64,000 nucleotides of DNA. Source: Polaromonas sp. P2-4 (GTDB lineage: Bacteria; Pseudomonadota; Gammaproteobacteria; Burkholderiales; Burkholderiaceae_C). The notes under the pieces were generated by a model, which was given only the letters and a program-made list of their open reading frames with translations, did not search any database and was not told where the DNA came from. The stretch spans positions 938,001-1,002,000 of the forward strand of contig CP087965.1 in NCBI GenBank assembly GCA_024703855.1, read 5' to 3'. Positions 1-10,851 of the stretch are shown here, one piece after another. The position numbers and the translations under genes were made by a program. How positions within the stretch are numbered: position 1 is the first letter of the stretch; the number at the start of each line of letters is the position of its first letter.

Positions 1-767
1 CGGATCTGGTTGGGGTGAATGCTCCACATGCGGGTGTAGCCCAGTTCGCGGGCGGCATGGCGCGCAGCCCGGGTGATGGCTTCAGTGTCATTGAACTCTG
101 TGACAACACAGTGCGACGGCACCTTGCCGTGGGCATGGCAGGCCGCCGCGATCTCCAGCTTGGCGCGCACCACCAGCGGGTGGGTGAACTGGCCCTGGCT
201 GCTCATGCCGTCAGCCGGGATCGCGCCGCCGTGGGCGGATACAAAATCCATGAGCCCGAAGCTGAGCGACTGCACGCGCGGATGCGCGGCGATGTCGAAG
301 GCGTTGTGCACCGCGAGCGGCGACTCGATCAGCACATGCAGCGGCAGCGAGCCAGCCGATGCCGCAAGCAGCGCCTGCTCTGCCCTGATCACGTCATCAA
401 CAGACTCCACCTTGGGAATCATGATGTGCGAAAGATGGCGCACCAGCTTGCCGGCAATGGTGGCCATGTCGGCCTCAAAAGCCGGATGGTCTACCGCATG
501 CACGCGAACGGCCACACGGGCTTTGTCGCTGGCCAGTGTGGCCAGCGCCACCACCATGGCCGCATGGTCGGCTTCGCCGCCCACGGGTGCGCCGTCCTCG
601 CAGTCCAGCGTCACGTCAAAAACGCAGGCGCCGAACTCTTCGATCATCTCGGCCTGCAGTTGCAGGCTTTTGCGCATCCGCGCCTCCACGCCGCTGTAAT
701 GGTCGCAAACAGGTAAAAAACCTGCTGCGGCCTGAGCGCCAAGGAGAATGTCGCGCGGATGTGTCAC
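1..767 (-). CDS. HpcH/HpaI aldolase / citrate lyase beta-like (CitE) protein, partial
   Basis: The minus strand is open from a GTG near 767 to the window edge, so the 3' end is missing. The translation has the pattern of CitE-like lyases: CVFDVTLDCEDGAP near residue 45, IPKVESVDDV in the middle, then HVLIESPLAVHN and FGLMDFVSAHGG. Members of this family cleave or form C-C bonds in acyl-CoA or oxo-acid substrates using a metal ion; the substrate here cannot be told. It lies about 20 bp downstream of mdh on the same strand and is probably co-transcribed. The GTG start is a judgement: it gives an N-terminus (VTHPRDILLGAQ) ahead of the conserved PVCDHYSGVEARMRKSLQ block. Confidence 0.75.
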   Translation of the reverse strand, partial: MTHPRDILLGAQAAAGFLPVCDHYSGVEARMRKSLQLQAEMIEEFGACVFDVTLDCEDGAPVGGEADHAAMVVALATLASDKARVAVRVHAVDHPAFEADMATIAGKLVRHLSHIMIPKVESVDDVIRAEQALLAASAGSLPLHVLIESPLAVHNAFDIAAHPRVQSLSFGLMDFVSAHGGAIPADGMSSQGQFTHPLVVRAKLEIAAACHAHGKVPSHCVVTEFNDTEAITRAARHAARELGYTRMWSIHPNQI

Positions 768-787
768 TGCTTGAAAGGCCAGGAAGA

Positions 788-1774
<987 letters not shown>

Positions 1775-1948
1775 GATTGAAGACTCCAGGAAAGTTAAAA
1801 ATCGGTTGGATGAGGGTGTGAAGTGAGGTGTTTGGCGTTGGCCTGAAGCATTTCGGGTCGGTCGTGACCCAAAAAATAAACAAGCTACGCATCGGACTCA
1901 GCCGAAGATTTTACGCCTGAAAATTGCCGTGCGTCAATTTGTCTTATG

Positions 1949-1960
1949 TCTTATATAAGA
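1949..1960. promoter_or_regulatory. Perfect 12-bp palindrome in the mdh/GntR divergent region
   Basis: TCTTATATAAGA is a perfect palindrome about 175 bp upstream of mdh and 93 bp upstream of the GntR gene. GntR-family regulators bind short palindromes, often near their own gene, so this is a reasonable operator candidate. The assignment is inferred from position and symmetry only. An AT-rich palindrome can also arise by chance in a promoter. Confidence 0.4.
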
Positions 1961-2052
1961 TATGATTCAACCTTGATTATCATGCATCACTTGCACGCCC
2001 TGATTGCATTTTTTACCCGCTTTTTCACCGCCTCTTTTCACCTGCTGTCGCT

Positions 2053-2850
2053 ATGGCAACCACCCTTTCACCCTCGACTGACTCAGTCGCAGCCATCAAC
2101 GAGCTTGGTGCAGGTGCGGGTGCCACCCCGGCTTTCAGCCCGCTGTATCAGCAGATCAAGGTGCTGATCTTGCAAAGCCTGCAGACCGGCGAGTGGAAAC
2201 CCGGCGAATTGATTCCCAGCGAAATGGAACTTGCCGCGCGCTTTCGCGTGAGCCAGGGCACGGTGCGCAAGGCGATTGACGAGCTGGCCGCCGAAAACCT
2301 GGTGATGCGCCGCCAGGGCAAGGGCACGTTTGTCGCCACCCATGCCGAGCAGCATGTGCAGTACCGCTTTTTAAGGCTGATGCCCGATAGCGGCGACCTC
2401 GCCAGCGAGGGTCCGGCCCAGCGGCAAATCATCGACTGCAAACGCCTGCGTGCCCCAGCGGACATTGCACGCGCCCTGGCACTGCGCACCGGCGATGCCG
2501 TGCTGCAGTTGCGCCGTGTACTCGCCTTCCAGGGCATACCCACCATTCTTGAAGATGTCTGGTTGCCCGGTGGTCCCTTCAAGGGCTTGACGGCTGAACG
2601 GCTGGCCACCTACCGGGGCCCGATGTATGCGCTGTTTGAAACCGAATTTGGGGTGCGCATGGTGCGCGCTGAAGAAAAAATCCGGGCGCTTGCCGCCGAT
2701 GCTACTGCCGCCGAACTGCTGAAAGTGCCGGTGGGCGAGCCGCTGTTAAGCGTCGAACGCACCGCCTATACCTATAACGACCTTCCCATGGAGTTACGCC
2801 GAGGCCTGTACCGCACCGATATCCATCATTACAAAAACGAACTTAGTTGA
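2053..2850 (+). CDS. GntR-family transcriptional regulator with UTRA ligand domain
   Basis: A 265-aa HutC-type GntR regulator. Residues about 30-95 form the winged helix (SPLYQQIKVLILQSLQTG, then IPSEMELAARFRVSQGTVRK and the wing RRQGKGTFVATH). The remaining part fits the UTRA ligand domain, ending in LSVERTAYTYNDLPMELR. It is divergent from mdh and immediately upstream of sdhC, so control of TCA-cycle genes is a reasonable inference. The ligand is unknown. The ATG at 2053 gives an N-terminal tail of about 25 residues before the DNA-binding domain; a later start is possible. Confidence 0.9.
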   Translation: MATTLSPSTDSVAAINELGAGAGATPAFSPLYQQIKVLILQSLQTGEWKPGELIPSEMELAARFRVSQGTVRKAIDELAAENLVMRRQGKGTFVATHAEQHVQYRFLRLMPDSGDLASEGPAQRQIIDCKRLRAPADIARALALRTGDAVLQLRRVLAFQGIPTILEDVWLPGGPFKGLTAERLATYRGPMYALFETEFGVRMVRAEEKIRALAADATAAELLKVPVGEPLLSVERTAYTYNDLPMELRRGLYRTDIHHYKNELS

Positions 2851-2977
2851 CGGGAATCCTCAAGCAGCAGCGAAGGCTTTGTAAGTGACTTTGCTGCATT
2901 GCAATAGAATTTAGCTTGTTTTAGCCTGTAATTGCATTCCCGGTTACCACCCAGTTACACCCACGAAAGTCCAAAAA

Positions 2978-3424
2978 ATGACAGAGCTGGCCTCCAAACA
3001 GCGTCCCAAGCGGCCTGAGTTCCGCAATATCAACGCCTTCACCGACCTCCCCGGTTACCGCCTCCCCCTCGCAGGCATTGTCTCCATCCTTCACCGCGTC
3101 AGCGGGGCCATCATGTTTATCCTGATGCCCTTCATCATCTGGATGTTTGACACCTCGATCTCGTCTGAAATCTCCTTTGCAAAATTCACGTCCGCCTTCA
3201 ATGGGGGCATGCTGGGTCTGCCTGGATTGATCTGGAAGCTGGTGGCGCTGGCCCTGATCTGGGCCTACCTGCACCACTTCATCGCCGGCCTTCGCCATCT
3301 GTGGATGGACGTCAGCCACGCGGCCGTGAGCAAGGAATTCGGCAAATCATCCGCCGTCTTCACGCTGGCCGTGAGCGTTGGCCTGACGCTCGTGCTGGGC
3401 GCCAAGCTGTTTGGCCTTTACTAA
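2978..3424 (+). CDS. sdhC: Succinate dehydrogenase cytochrome b556 subunit
   Basis: Membrane anchor subunit of succinate dehydrogenase (complex II), 148 aa. It shows RPKRPEFRNINAF, the SILHRVSGAIMF signature of SdhC and three hydrophobic membrane segments. HHFIAGLRHLWMD contains the expected haem-ligand histidine region. It is the first gene of sdhCDAB and lies 127 bp after the GntR gene. sdhD follows after 16 bp with a strong AAGGAG ribosome site. The reading frame is intact. Confidence 0.95.
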   Translation: MTELASKQRPKRPEFRNINAFTDLPGYRLPLAGIVSILHRVSGAIMFILMPFIIWMFDTSISSEISFAKFTSAFNGGMLGLPGLIWKLVALALIWAYLHHFIAGLRHLWMDVSHAAVSKEFGKSSAVFTLAVSVGLTLVLGAKLFGLY

Positions 3425-3440
3425 TAAGAAGGAGCACACC

Positions 3441-3806
3441 ATGTCTGTTAACTACGGCTCCAAACGTCTCGTTGTCGGCGCTCACTACGGTCTGCGCGAT
3501 TGGCTGGCCCAGCGCGTGACGGCGGCCCTGATGGCCCTCTTTACCGTGCTGCTTCTGGCGCAGGTCATTTTCAGCAAAGGCCCCATCGGTTACGACCAGT
3601 GGGCCGGCATCTTTTCGTCGCAGTGGATGAAGGTATTGACCTTCACCGTCATCCTCGCCCTGCTCTTGCACGTCTGGGTCGGCATGCGCGACATCTGGAT
3701 GGACTACATCAAGCCCGTGTGGCTGCGTCTGTCCCTGCAGGTATTCACCATCGTCTGGCTGGTGGCTTGCGCCGGCTGGGGCATTCAGGTGCTGTGGCGC
3801 GTCTAA
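3441..3806 (+). CDS. sdhD: Succinate dehydrogenase hydrophobic membrane anchor protein
   Basis: Second membrane anchor of complex II (121 aa). It has three hydrophobic helices and the typical GAHYGLRDWLAQRVTA and HVWVGMRDIWMDY segments; the histidine of the latter is the likely haem or quinone-site residue. I chose the ATG at 3441 because it follows an AAGGAG ribosome site by seven bases, whereas the in-frame TTG at 3411 lies inside the end of sdhC. sdhA follows. Confidence 0.93.
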   Translation: MSVNYGSKRLVVGAHYGLRDWLAQRVTAALMALFTVLLLAQVIFSKGPIGYDQWAGIFSSQWMKVLTFTVILALLLHVWVGMRDIWMDYIKPVWLRLSLQVFTIVWLVACAGWGIQVLWRV

Positions 3807-3869
3807 GGCACTCACGTCGCCTGAAAATCACTTCCAGCTGCATCCGATTCCCGAGATCTCAAAAAAATC

Positions 3870-5665
3870 ATGCCCACAACATCCAAACTCCCCAAGCGCA
3901 AATTTGACGTCGTTATCGTCGGTGCCGGCGGCTCCGGTATGCGCGCCTCGCTGCAACTGGCCAAAGCCGGCCTGAACGTGGCCGTGCTCTCCAAAGTGTT
4001 CCCCGACCCGCTCACACACCGTGGCAGCACAAGGCGGCATTGGTGCGTCTTTGGGCAATATGTCTGAAGACAACTGGCACTACCACTTTTACGACACCGT
4101 CAAGGGCTCCGACTGGCTCGGCGACCAGGACGCGATTGAATACATGTGCCGCGAAGCGCCCAAGGTCGTGTACGACCTGGAACACATGGGCATGCCGTTT
4201 GACCGCAACCCCCGACGGCACGATTTACCAGCGCCCCTTCGGCGGCCACACCGCCAACTACGGCGAAAAACCGGTGCAACGCGCCTGCGCCGCAGCCGAC
4301 CGCACCGGCCACGCCATGCTGCACACCCTGTACCAGCAAAACGTCAAGGAAAAAACCAGCTTCTTCGTTGAGTGGCTGGCGATGGACCTGATCCGCGACG
4401 CCGACGGCGACGTGGTGGGCGTGACGGCACTGGAAATGGAAACCGGTGACGTGCATATTTTCGAAGCCAAAACCACGCTGCTGGCCACCGGCGGCGCGGG
4501 CCGTATTTTTGCGGCGTCCACCAATGCCTTCATCAACACCGGCGACGGCCTGGGCATGGCGGCACGCGCCGGCATTCCGCTGGAAGACATGGAGTTCTGG
4601 CAGTTTCACCCGACCGGCGTGCATGGCGCTGGCGTGTTGCTGACCGAAGGCTGCCGCGGTGAAGGTGCGATTTTGCGCAACAGCAACGGCGAGCGCTTCA
4701 TGGAGCGTTATGCGCCCGCCTACAAAGACCTGGCACCGCGTGACTATGTGTCGCGCTGCATGGACCAGGAAATCAAGGAAGGCCGCGGCTGTGGCCCCAA
4801 CAAGGACTACATCAACCTCGACATGACCCACCTGGGCGCCGAGACCATCATGAAGCGCCTGCCTTCGGTGTTCGAGATTGGCCACAACTTTGCCAACGTC
4901 GACATCACCAAGGAACCGATTCCTGTGGTACCCACCATCCACTACCAGATGGGCGGCATTCCAACCAACATCCACGGCCAGGTCGTCACGCAAAATGCTG
5001 ACAACAAGAGCGAAGTGGTCAATGGCCTGTATGCCGTCGGTGAATGCTCCTGCGTCAGCGTGCACGGCGCCAACCGCCTGGGCACCAACTCGCTGCTGGA
5101 CCTGCTGGTGTTTGGCCGCGCTGCCGGCAACCACATCGTGGAATTCAACAAAACCACGACGCACAAAACGCTGCCAGCCGACGCAGCCGACATGACAATG
5201 GCCCGCATCGCACGTCTGGACAACGCCACTGGCGGCGAATATGCCCAAAATGTGGCCAATGACATCCGTACGGCGATGCAGACGCATGCCGGCGTGTTCC
5301 GTACACAGGCCATGATGGACGAAGGCGTGGTCAAGATCGCCGAGCTGCGCGAGCGCGTGAAAAACATTGGCCTGAAAGACAAGTCAAAAATCTTCAACAC
5401 CGCGCGTATCGAAGCGCTGGAAGTTGAAAACCTGATTGAAGCCGCCCAGGCCACCATCGTGTCTGCTGCCGCCCGCCACGAGAGCCGGGGCGCGCATTCG
5501 GTCAACGACTACGGGGACACCCCCGCTCACCCCAACGGCCGCAACGACACCGACTGGCACAAGCACACCCTCTGGCATAGCGAAGGCAACAACCTGACCT
5601 ACAAGCCTGTGCAAATGACGCCGTTGACGGTGGAGTCCGTGCCGCTCACAGTGCGCAGCTTCTAA
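3870..5665 (+). CDS. sdhA: Succinate dehydrogenase flavoprotein subunit (two apparent frameshifts)
   Basis: Flavoprotein subunit that oxidises succinate and holds covalent FAD. The N-terminal FAD-binding motif [19 protein letters not shown], then [18 protein letters not shown] and [18 protein letters not shown] are all present. The frame changes near 4005 (an extra g in TTCCCCGACCCG, just before the expected SHTVAAQGG flavin-attachment segment) and near 4210 (an extra c in AACCCCCGACGG). With both removed the gene is 597 aa, a normal length. Residual coding quality is high on both sides, so sequence error is far more likely than decay. Confidence 0.93.
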
Positions 5666-5707
5666 GTCCAGTCCAGCCAAGTCAATAAGACCCCGCGAGA
5701 ACACCCC

Positions 5708-6411
5708 ATGTCAAAACGTAAGTTCCAGATCTACCGCTACGACCCCGATACCGACGCCAAGCCTTACATGCAGACCATCGAGGTAGAACTCGACGGCAGC
5801 GAGCGCATGCTGCTGGACGTCCTGATGAAGCTCAAGGAACAGGACCCGAGCATCAGCTTTCGCCGCTCCTGCCGTGAAGGTGTTTGCGGCTCCGACGCCA
5901 TGAACATCAATGGCAAGAACGGCCTGGCCTGCCTGACCAATATGCGCACGCTCCCCGACACCATCGTGCTGAAGCCGCTGCCCGGCCTGCCGGTGGTGCG
6001 CGACCTGATCGTGGACATGACGCAGTTCTTCAAGCAGTACAACTCGATCAAGCCTTACCTGATCAACGACAACGTGCCGCCCGAAAAGAGCGTCTGCAAA
6101 GCCCGGAAGAGCGCGATGAGCTCAACGGCCTCTACGAGTGCATTTTGTGCGCCAGCTGCTCCACGTCTTGCCCCAGCTTCTGGTGGAACCCTGACAAGTT
6201 TGTCGGCCCGGCCGGCTTGCTGCAGGCCTACCGCTTTATTGCCGACAGCCGCGATGAAGCCACTGCAGAGCGGCTCGACAACCTCGAAGACCCCTACCGC
6301 CTGTTCCGTTGCCACACCATCATGAACTGCGTTGACGTTTGCCCCAAAGGGTTGAACCCGACCAAGGCGATTGGCAAGATCAAAGAGATGATGGTGTTGC
6401 GCGCGGTTTGA
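5708..6411 (+). CDS. sdhB: Succinate dehydrogenase iron-sulfur subunit (one apparent frameshift)
   Basis: Iron-sulfur subunit of complex II, passing electrons from FAD to quinone. The [2Fe-2S] ligands are visible in [20 protein letters not shown], and the [4Fe-4S]/[3Fe-4S] ligands in [19 protein letters not shown] and [19 protein letters not shown]. The frame breaks near 6085, where one a seems lost in CCCGAAAAGAGCG; restoring it gives [20 protein letters not shown] and 234 aa, the expected length. sdhE follows eight bases later. Confidence 0.93.
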
Positions 6412-6419
6412 GGACAGAC

Positions 6420-6728
6420 ATGGAAGCGCCTGATGAACTGCTCGATGAGCGCGCCCTGAGCAAGCTCAAGTGGCGTTGCCGCCGCGGCCTGCTGGAAAAC
6501 GACCTGCTGATCGAGAAGTTCTTTCTGCGCCACGAGGCCACGCTCACCGTCAGGCAGGCTAAAGGCTTAAATGATTTAATGGACTTGTCAGACAACGACT
6601 TGCTGGACCTGCTGCTAAGACGCAAAGAATCCAGCCAGCTTTCGGATGTAACCGCACAGACCAGCGCCTCTACCTTCGAAGCCCTTGAAGTTTTAAACTT
6701 GCTGCGACCGCAGCAACTGGCCCCGTGA
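6420..6728 (+). CDS. sdhE: FAD assembly factor SdhE (DUF339/YgfY)
   Basis: A small protein (102 aa) of the SdhE family, which promotes covalent flavinylation of SdhA. The family signature is clear: LKWRCRRGLLENDLLIEKF, containing the conserved RG..E motif, followed by a helical LSDNDLLDLLLRR segment. The ATG at 6420 lies just after the sdhB stop codon and removes an upstream extension that overlaps sdhB. Its place between sdhB and gltA agrees with the role. Confidence 0.92.
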   Translation: MEAPDELLDERALSKLKWRCRRGLLENDLLIEKFFLRHEATLTVRQAKGLNDLMDLSDNDLLDLLLRRKESSQLSDVTAQTSASTFEALEVLNLLRPQQLAP

Positions 6729-6777
6729 CAGTCCCAGTGACTGCCCCAACTTGATTTGATTAGAAAGAAGCAAAGAA

Positions 6778-8087
6778 ATGAAGCTCGCTGACAACAAAGC
6801 CACCCTGTCCTTCAGCAACGGCAGCCCCAGCATCGATTTGCCGGTTTACCAGGGCAATGTGGGCCCGGATGTCGTGGACATTCGCAAGCTGTACGCCCAG
6901 ACCGGCATGTTCACCTATGACCCGGGCTTCCTGTCGACGGCAGCCTGCCAGTCAGCCATCACCTACATTGACGGCGACAAGGGTGAACTACTGTACCGCG
7001 GCTACCCCATCGAGCAGCTGGCCACCAACTGCGACTACCTCGAAACCTGTCACCTGCTGCTCTACGGAGAGCTGCCCAACGGTGATCAGAAGAAAGACTT
7101 TGTCAGCCGTGTAACCAACCACACCATGGTCAACGAGCAGATGCAGTTCTTCCTGCGTGGCTTCCGCCGTGATGCACACCCGATGGCCATCATGACCGGT
7201 CTGGTCGGCGCGCTGTCGGCCTTCTACCACGACAGCACCGACATCAACAACCCGGAGCACCGCGAGATTGCCGCGATTCGCCTGATCGCCAAGATGCCAA
7301 CGCTGGTCGCCATGGCCTACAAGTACACCGTGGGCCAGCCCTACATGTACCCGAAGAACGAGCTGAGCTATGCCGGCAACTTCCTGCACATGATGTTTGC
7401 CACGCCGTGCGAGCCCTACAAGGTGAGCCCGGTACTGGAACGCGCTGGACCGCATTTTCATCCTGCACGCCGACCATGAGCAGAACGCCTCGACCTCCAC
7501 GGTTCGCCTGTGCGGCTCGTCGGGCACCAACCCGTTTGCCGCCATTGCAGCCGGTGTGGCCTGCCTCTGGGGCCCTGCCCACGGCGGCGCCAACGAAGCT
7601 GCCCTCAACATGCTGGGCGACATCCAGAAAAACGGTGGCGTCGAGAAAATCGGCGACTTCATCAAGCAGGTCAAGGACAAGAACTCCGGCGTCAAGCTGA
7701 TGGGTTTTGGCCACCGCGTGTACAAAAACTACGATCCGCGCGCCAAGCTGATGCAGGAAACCTGCAAGGAAGTGCTGCAGGAGATGGGCCTGGAAAACGA
7801 CCCGCTGTTCAAGCTGGCCATGGCCCTGGAGAAGATTGCGCTGGAAGACGACTACTTTGTCTCACGCAAGCTCTACCCCAACGTGGACTTCTACTCCGGC
7901 ATCGTGCAGCGCGCCATCGGCATTCCGGTGCCGCTGTTCACCGCGATTTTCGCGCTGGCCCTGCACGGTGGGCTGGATTGCCCAGCTCAACGAAATGATT
8001 GGCGACCCCGAGTACAAGATTGGCCGTCCGCGCCAGCTGTTCACCGGCTCGACCGCGCGTGACGTGAAACCCATCTCTCAGCGTTAA
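6778..8087 (+). CDS. gltA: Citrate synthase (two apparent frameshifts)
   Basis: Type II citrate synthase condensing oxaloacetate and acetyl-CoA. N-terminal part: [14 protein letters not shown] and [19 protein letters not shown]. Central: [16 protein letters not shown] and [13 protein letters not shown], with catalytic His residues. C-terminal: [14 protein letters not shown]. The frame changes near 7441 (GC apparently missing from CGCGCGCTG) and near 7970 (extra t in GCCCTGCACGG). Correcting both gives 436 aa, the usual length. It closes the sdh operon and is followed by a clear terminator. Confidence 0.94.
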
Positions 8088-8103
8088 TCGTTAACGTATT
8101 TGC

Positions 8104-8139
8104 AAAAAGCCCGCCGGTGGCAACATCGGCGGGCTTTTT
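8104..8139 (+). terminator. Rho-independent terminator after gltA
   Basis: AAGCCCGCCG pairs with CGGCGGGCTT around a ten-base loop, followed by a run of t, 16 bp past the gltA stop. The a-run on the 5' side would also allow it to work for the opposite strand, but no minus-strand gene reaches it. Confidence 0.9.
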
Positions 8140-8159
8140 GCTGCCTGCATCTACGAGGC

Positions 8160-8225
8160 GCTATACTTTTGATAGCTGTTCACGCCCGTCCTTTGTGGGC
8201 TAGAGCCCTAAAAATCTTGAAATTT
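8160..8225 (+). repeat. Interspersed 60-bp repeat, family 1, intergenic copy (gltA-LysR)
   Basis: Contains GATAGCTGTTCACGCCCGTC, then GTGGGCTAGAGCCC and AAAATCTTGAAATTT. It matches the other family-1 copies in this window over about 60 bases, including the internal inverted pair GCCC...GGGC. It lies between the gltA terminator and the LysR gene. The copy at 42707-42775 inside rseB is especially close to this one in its outer half (TTGAAATT end). Confidence 0.8.
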
Positions 8226-8348
8226 ATGCCGCCCAGACCAAAATCGCCCTTTTCGGCAAGCCAGTCATCTCAGATTGCGATGGCAAGATCGAGGTCATGG
8301 CGGCAAAATAGCGGTTAATCGTCGTCGAATGCGATGACGCTACGCACC

Positions 8349-9274
8349 ATGTCCATCAAAAGCTCCGAACGCAATTTTGCCCGCCGCATTGACCTGACCT
8401 CGCTTCCAGCTGTTTGTGGCGGTGTGCGAGCTGGGCAGCATCGGCAAGGCGGCCGAGCGCGAATTCATCGCGGCCTCCGCCGTGAGCAAGCGCCTCTCCG
8501 ACCTGGAAGCCACACTGGACACGCCGCTGCTGTACCGCCACACCCGCGGTGTTGACCTGACACCGGCCGGTGAAAGCCTGCTGCACCATGCACGTTCGGT
8601 GCTCTTTAGCCTGGAAAAAATGCAGGGTGAACTGAGCGAATACGCCGACGGCGTGCGCGGCCATGTGCGTGTGCATGCCAGCATCTCGGCCATCGTGCAG
8701 TTTTTGCCCGAAGACCTGGGTGCTTTCATACGCCAGCACGCAGAGATCAAGATCGACCTGGAAGAGCACCTCAGCACCGAGGTGGTTCGCGCGGTGCAGG
8801 AAGGCGCTGCCGACTTGGGCGTCTGCAATACCGCCAACGGCGCGGGTGAGCTGCAAACCCGGCCCTACCGCAACGACCAACTGGTGCTGATTGTGCCCAG
8901 AGGCCATGCGCTGTGCGCGCAAGGTGCTATCAAATTTGAAGCCGCACTGGACTACGACCAGGTCGGCCTGCACTCCAACAGCTCGATTTACCTGGCCATG
9001 CGGCAAGCCGCCGCCGCCGTGGGCCGCACCATCAAGCTGCGCATCCACGTGACGGGGCTGGACGCCATGTGCCGCATGATCCACAACGGACTGGGCGTCG
9101 GCGTGATGCCGCAGCGCGTTTGAACTCATGCACGGCGTGGGCGAGCTTGAATCCGTCGTACTGACGGACGACTGGGCGGCGCGCCAGATCCAGCTGGTGG
9201 CGCGGGATTTTTCGACCCTGCCCCTGACCGGGCGGCTGCTGGTCGAGCACCTCACAACACCTGTAGCCATTTAA
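8349..9274 (+). CDS. LysR-family transcriptional regulator upstream of leuC (two apparent frameshifts)
   Basis: A LysR-type regulator of about 308 aa after correction. The helix-turn-helix is GSIGKAAEREFIAASAVSKR, followed by the linker helix and a substrate-binding domain (LPEDLGAFIRQHAEIKIDLE, GLGVGVMPQR). Frame changes are near 8412 (extra c in CTTCCAGC) and 9117 (GC apparently missing in CAGCGCGTTT, which makes a false stop). The true end is the TAA at 9272. It lies 30 bp before leuC on the same strand, so a role in leucine-pathway control is inferred. Bases 8914-8945 resemble the family-1 repeat. Confidence 0.85.
8914..8945 (-). repeat. Family-1 repeat-like segment inside the LysR coding sequence
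   Basis: GCGCAAGGTGCTATCAAATT followed by TGAAGCC matches the repeat half GCGCAAGCAGCTATTAAATT + TGTAGC with few differences. It is read as AQGAIKFEAA, the stop-free frame of this orientation. It lies in the ligand-binding domain. On its own it could be a chance match in Ala-rich coding DNA. Confidence 0.45.
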
Positions 9275-9304
9275 AATTACATCGAAAACCACGAAGGAAA
9301 CCCC

Positions 9305-10720
9305 ATGGGACGCACCCTCTACGACAAAATCTGGGACGAACACGTCGTTCACACCGAAGAAGACGGCACCGCCATTCTTTACATCGACCGGCACCTGGTC
9401 CATGAAGTCACCAGCCCGCAAGCCTTTGAAGGTCTGCGCGAAGCCGGCCGCAAGGTCTGGCGCATCAGCTCGATCGTGGCCACCGCTGACCACAACACGC
9501 CCACCACCGGCTGGGAGCTGGGCTACGACGGCATCACCGACCTGGTCAGCAAAGAGCAGATCACCACGCTGGACGCCAACATCAAAGAGTTCGGCGCGGC
9601 GGCCTTCTTTCCGTTTCTCTCCAAACGCCAGGGCATCGTGCATGTGATTGGCCCCGAACAGGGCGCCACCCTGCCCGGCATGACGGTGGTCTGCGGCGAC
9701 TCGCACACCTCCACCCACGGCGCGTTTGGCGCGCTGGCGCACGGCATTGGCACCAGCGAGGTCGAGCATGTGATGGCCACGCAAACCCTGCTGGCCAAAA
9801 AGCCAAGAACATGCAGATCATGGTCGAGGGCACGCTGGCCAAGGGCTGCACCGCCAAGGACATCGTGCTGGCCATCATCGGCAAGATCGGCACCGCCGGT
9901 GGCACCGGCTACACCATTGAATTCGCCGGCTCGGCGATACGCGCTCAGCATGGAAGGCCGCATGACGGTCTGCAACATGGCGATTGAAGGCGGGCGCGCG
10001 CCGGCCTGGTGGCGGTGGACCAGAAAACCATCGACTATGTGAAGGGCCGCCCGCTCGCACCAACCGGGGTGGAGTGGGATCAGGCCGTGCAGTACTGGGC
10101 CACGCTGCAGTCCGATGCCGATGCCAAATTTGACGCCGTGATCGAACTCGACGCCAGCCAGATCCTGCCGCAGGTCAGTTGGGGTACCTCGCCCGAAATG
10201 GTGCTGTCGATTGAAGACAAGGTGCCCGACCCCGACAAGGAAAAAGACGCCAACAAACGCGATGCCATTGAGCGCGCTGAAATACATGGGCCTGGAACCC
10301 GGCAAGGCGCTGAACGACATTTACGTCGACAAGGTGTTCATCGGGTCGTGTACCAACAGCCGCATTGAAGACATGCGCGAAGCTGCCGCTGTCGTGAAAA
10401 ATCTCGGCCAGAAGGTCGCCAAAAACGTCAAGCTGGCCATGGTGGTGCCGGGCTCGGGCCTGGTCAAAGAGCAGGCCGAGCGCGAAGGCCTGGATCAAAT
10501 TTTCAAGGCGGCGGGCTTTGAATGGCGTGAACCCGGCTGCTCCATGTGCCTGGCCATGAATGCCGACCGGCTGGAGCCGGGCGAGCGCTGCGCCTCCACC
10601 AGCAACCGCAATTTTGAAGGCCGTCAGGGCGCGGGTGGCCGCACCCATCTGGTCAGCCCCGCCATGGCGGCGGCGGCGGCCGTGCATGGCCATTTTGTTG
10701 ATATCCGCAAATTCACATGA
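9305..10720 (+). CDS. leuC: 3-isopropylmalate dehydratase large subunit (four apparent frameshifts)
   Basis: Large, [4Fe-4S]-bearing subunit of isopropylmalate isomerase in leucine synthesis. It shows [12 protein letters not shown] at the start, [38 protein letters not shown] and [15 protein letters not shown], which supply the cluster cysteines. The frame changes near 9800 (a g lost), 9942 and 10276 (GC lost from alternating GC runs) and 9993 (one base lost). Correction gives 473 aa, the family length. So many breaks in an otherwise conserved gene argue for sequence error. Confidence 0.92.
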
Positions 10721-10727
10721 AACACCC

Positions 10728-10815
10728 CCGTCTCGGCTCACTGCGTGTAGCCGGATCCCCCTCGAGGGGGCAACACCTGCAGCCCGGCAGAGCCGGTTCT
10801 GCGGTGTTTCTCGAA
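10728..10815 (+). repeat. Family-2 repeat with CCCCCTCGAGGGGG core between leuC and leuD
   Basis: The leuC-leuD gap of 131 bp, unusually long for this pair, is filled by a segment with the palindromic core CCCCCTCGAGGGGG, then GCAGCCCGGCAGAGCCGG. A related segment with CCCCCTCGGGGGG lies at 19845-19917, in the opposite orientation. From memory such CCCCCTCGAGGGGG repeats are common in Comamonadaceae; this was not checked. Confidence 0.6.
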
Positions 10816-10851
10816 CGGGCACCGCTTCGATTGACTGAAAGAAAGATCAAC

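Noticed and set aside
3870..5665. sdhA, and likewise gltA, leuC, lysS and others, as true pseudogenes
   Set aside because: Both sides of each break keep perfect family motifs, corrected lengths are normal, and the genes are essential or central and present once here. Sequence error explains the data better.
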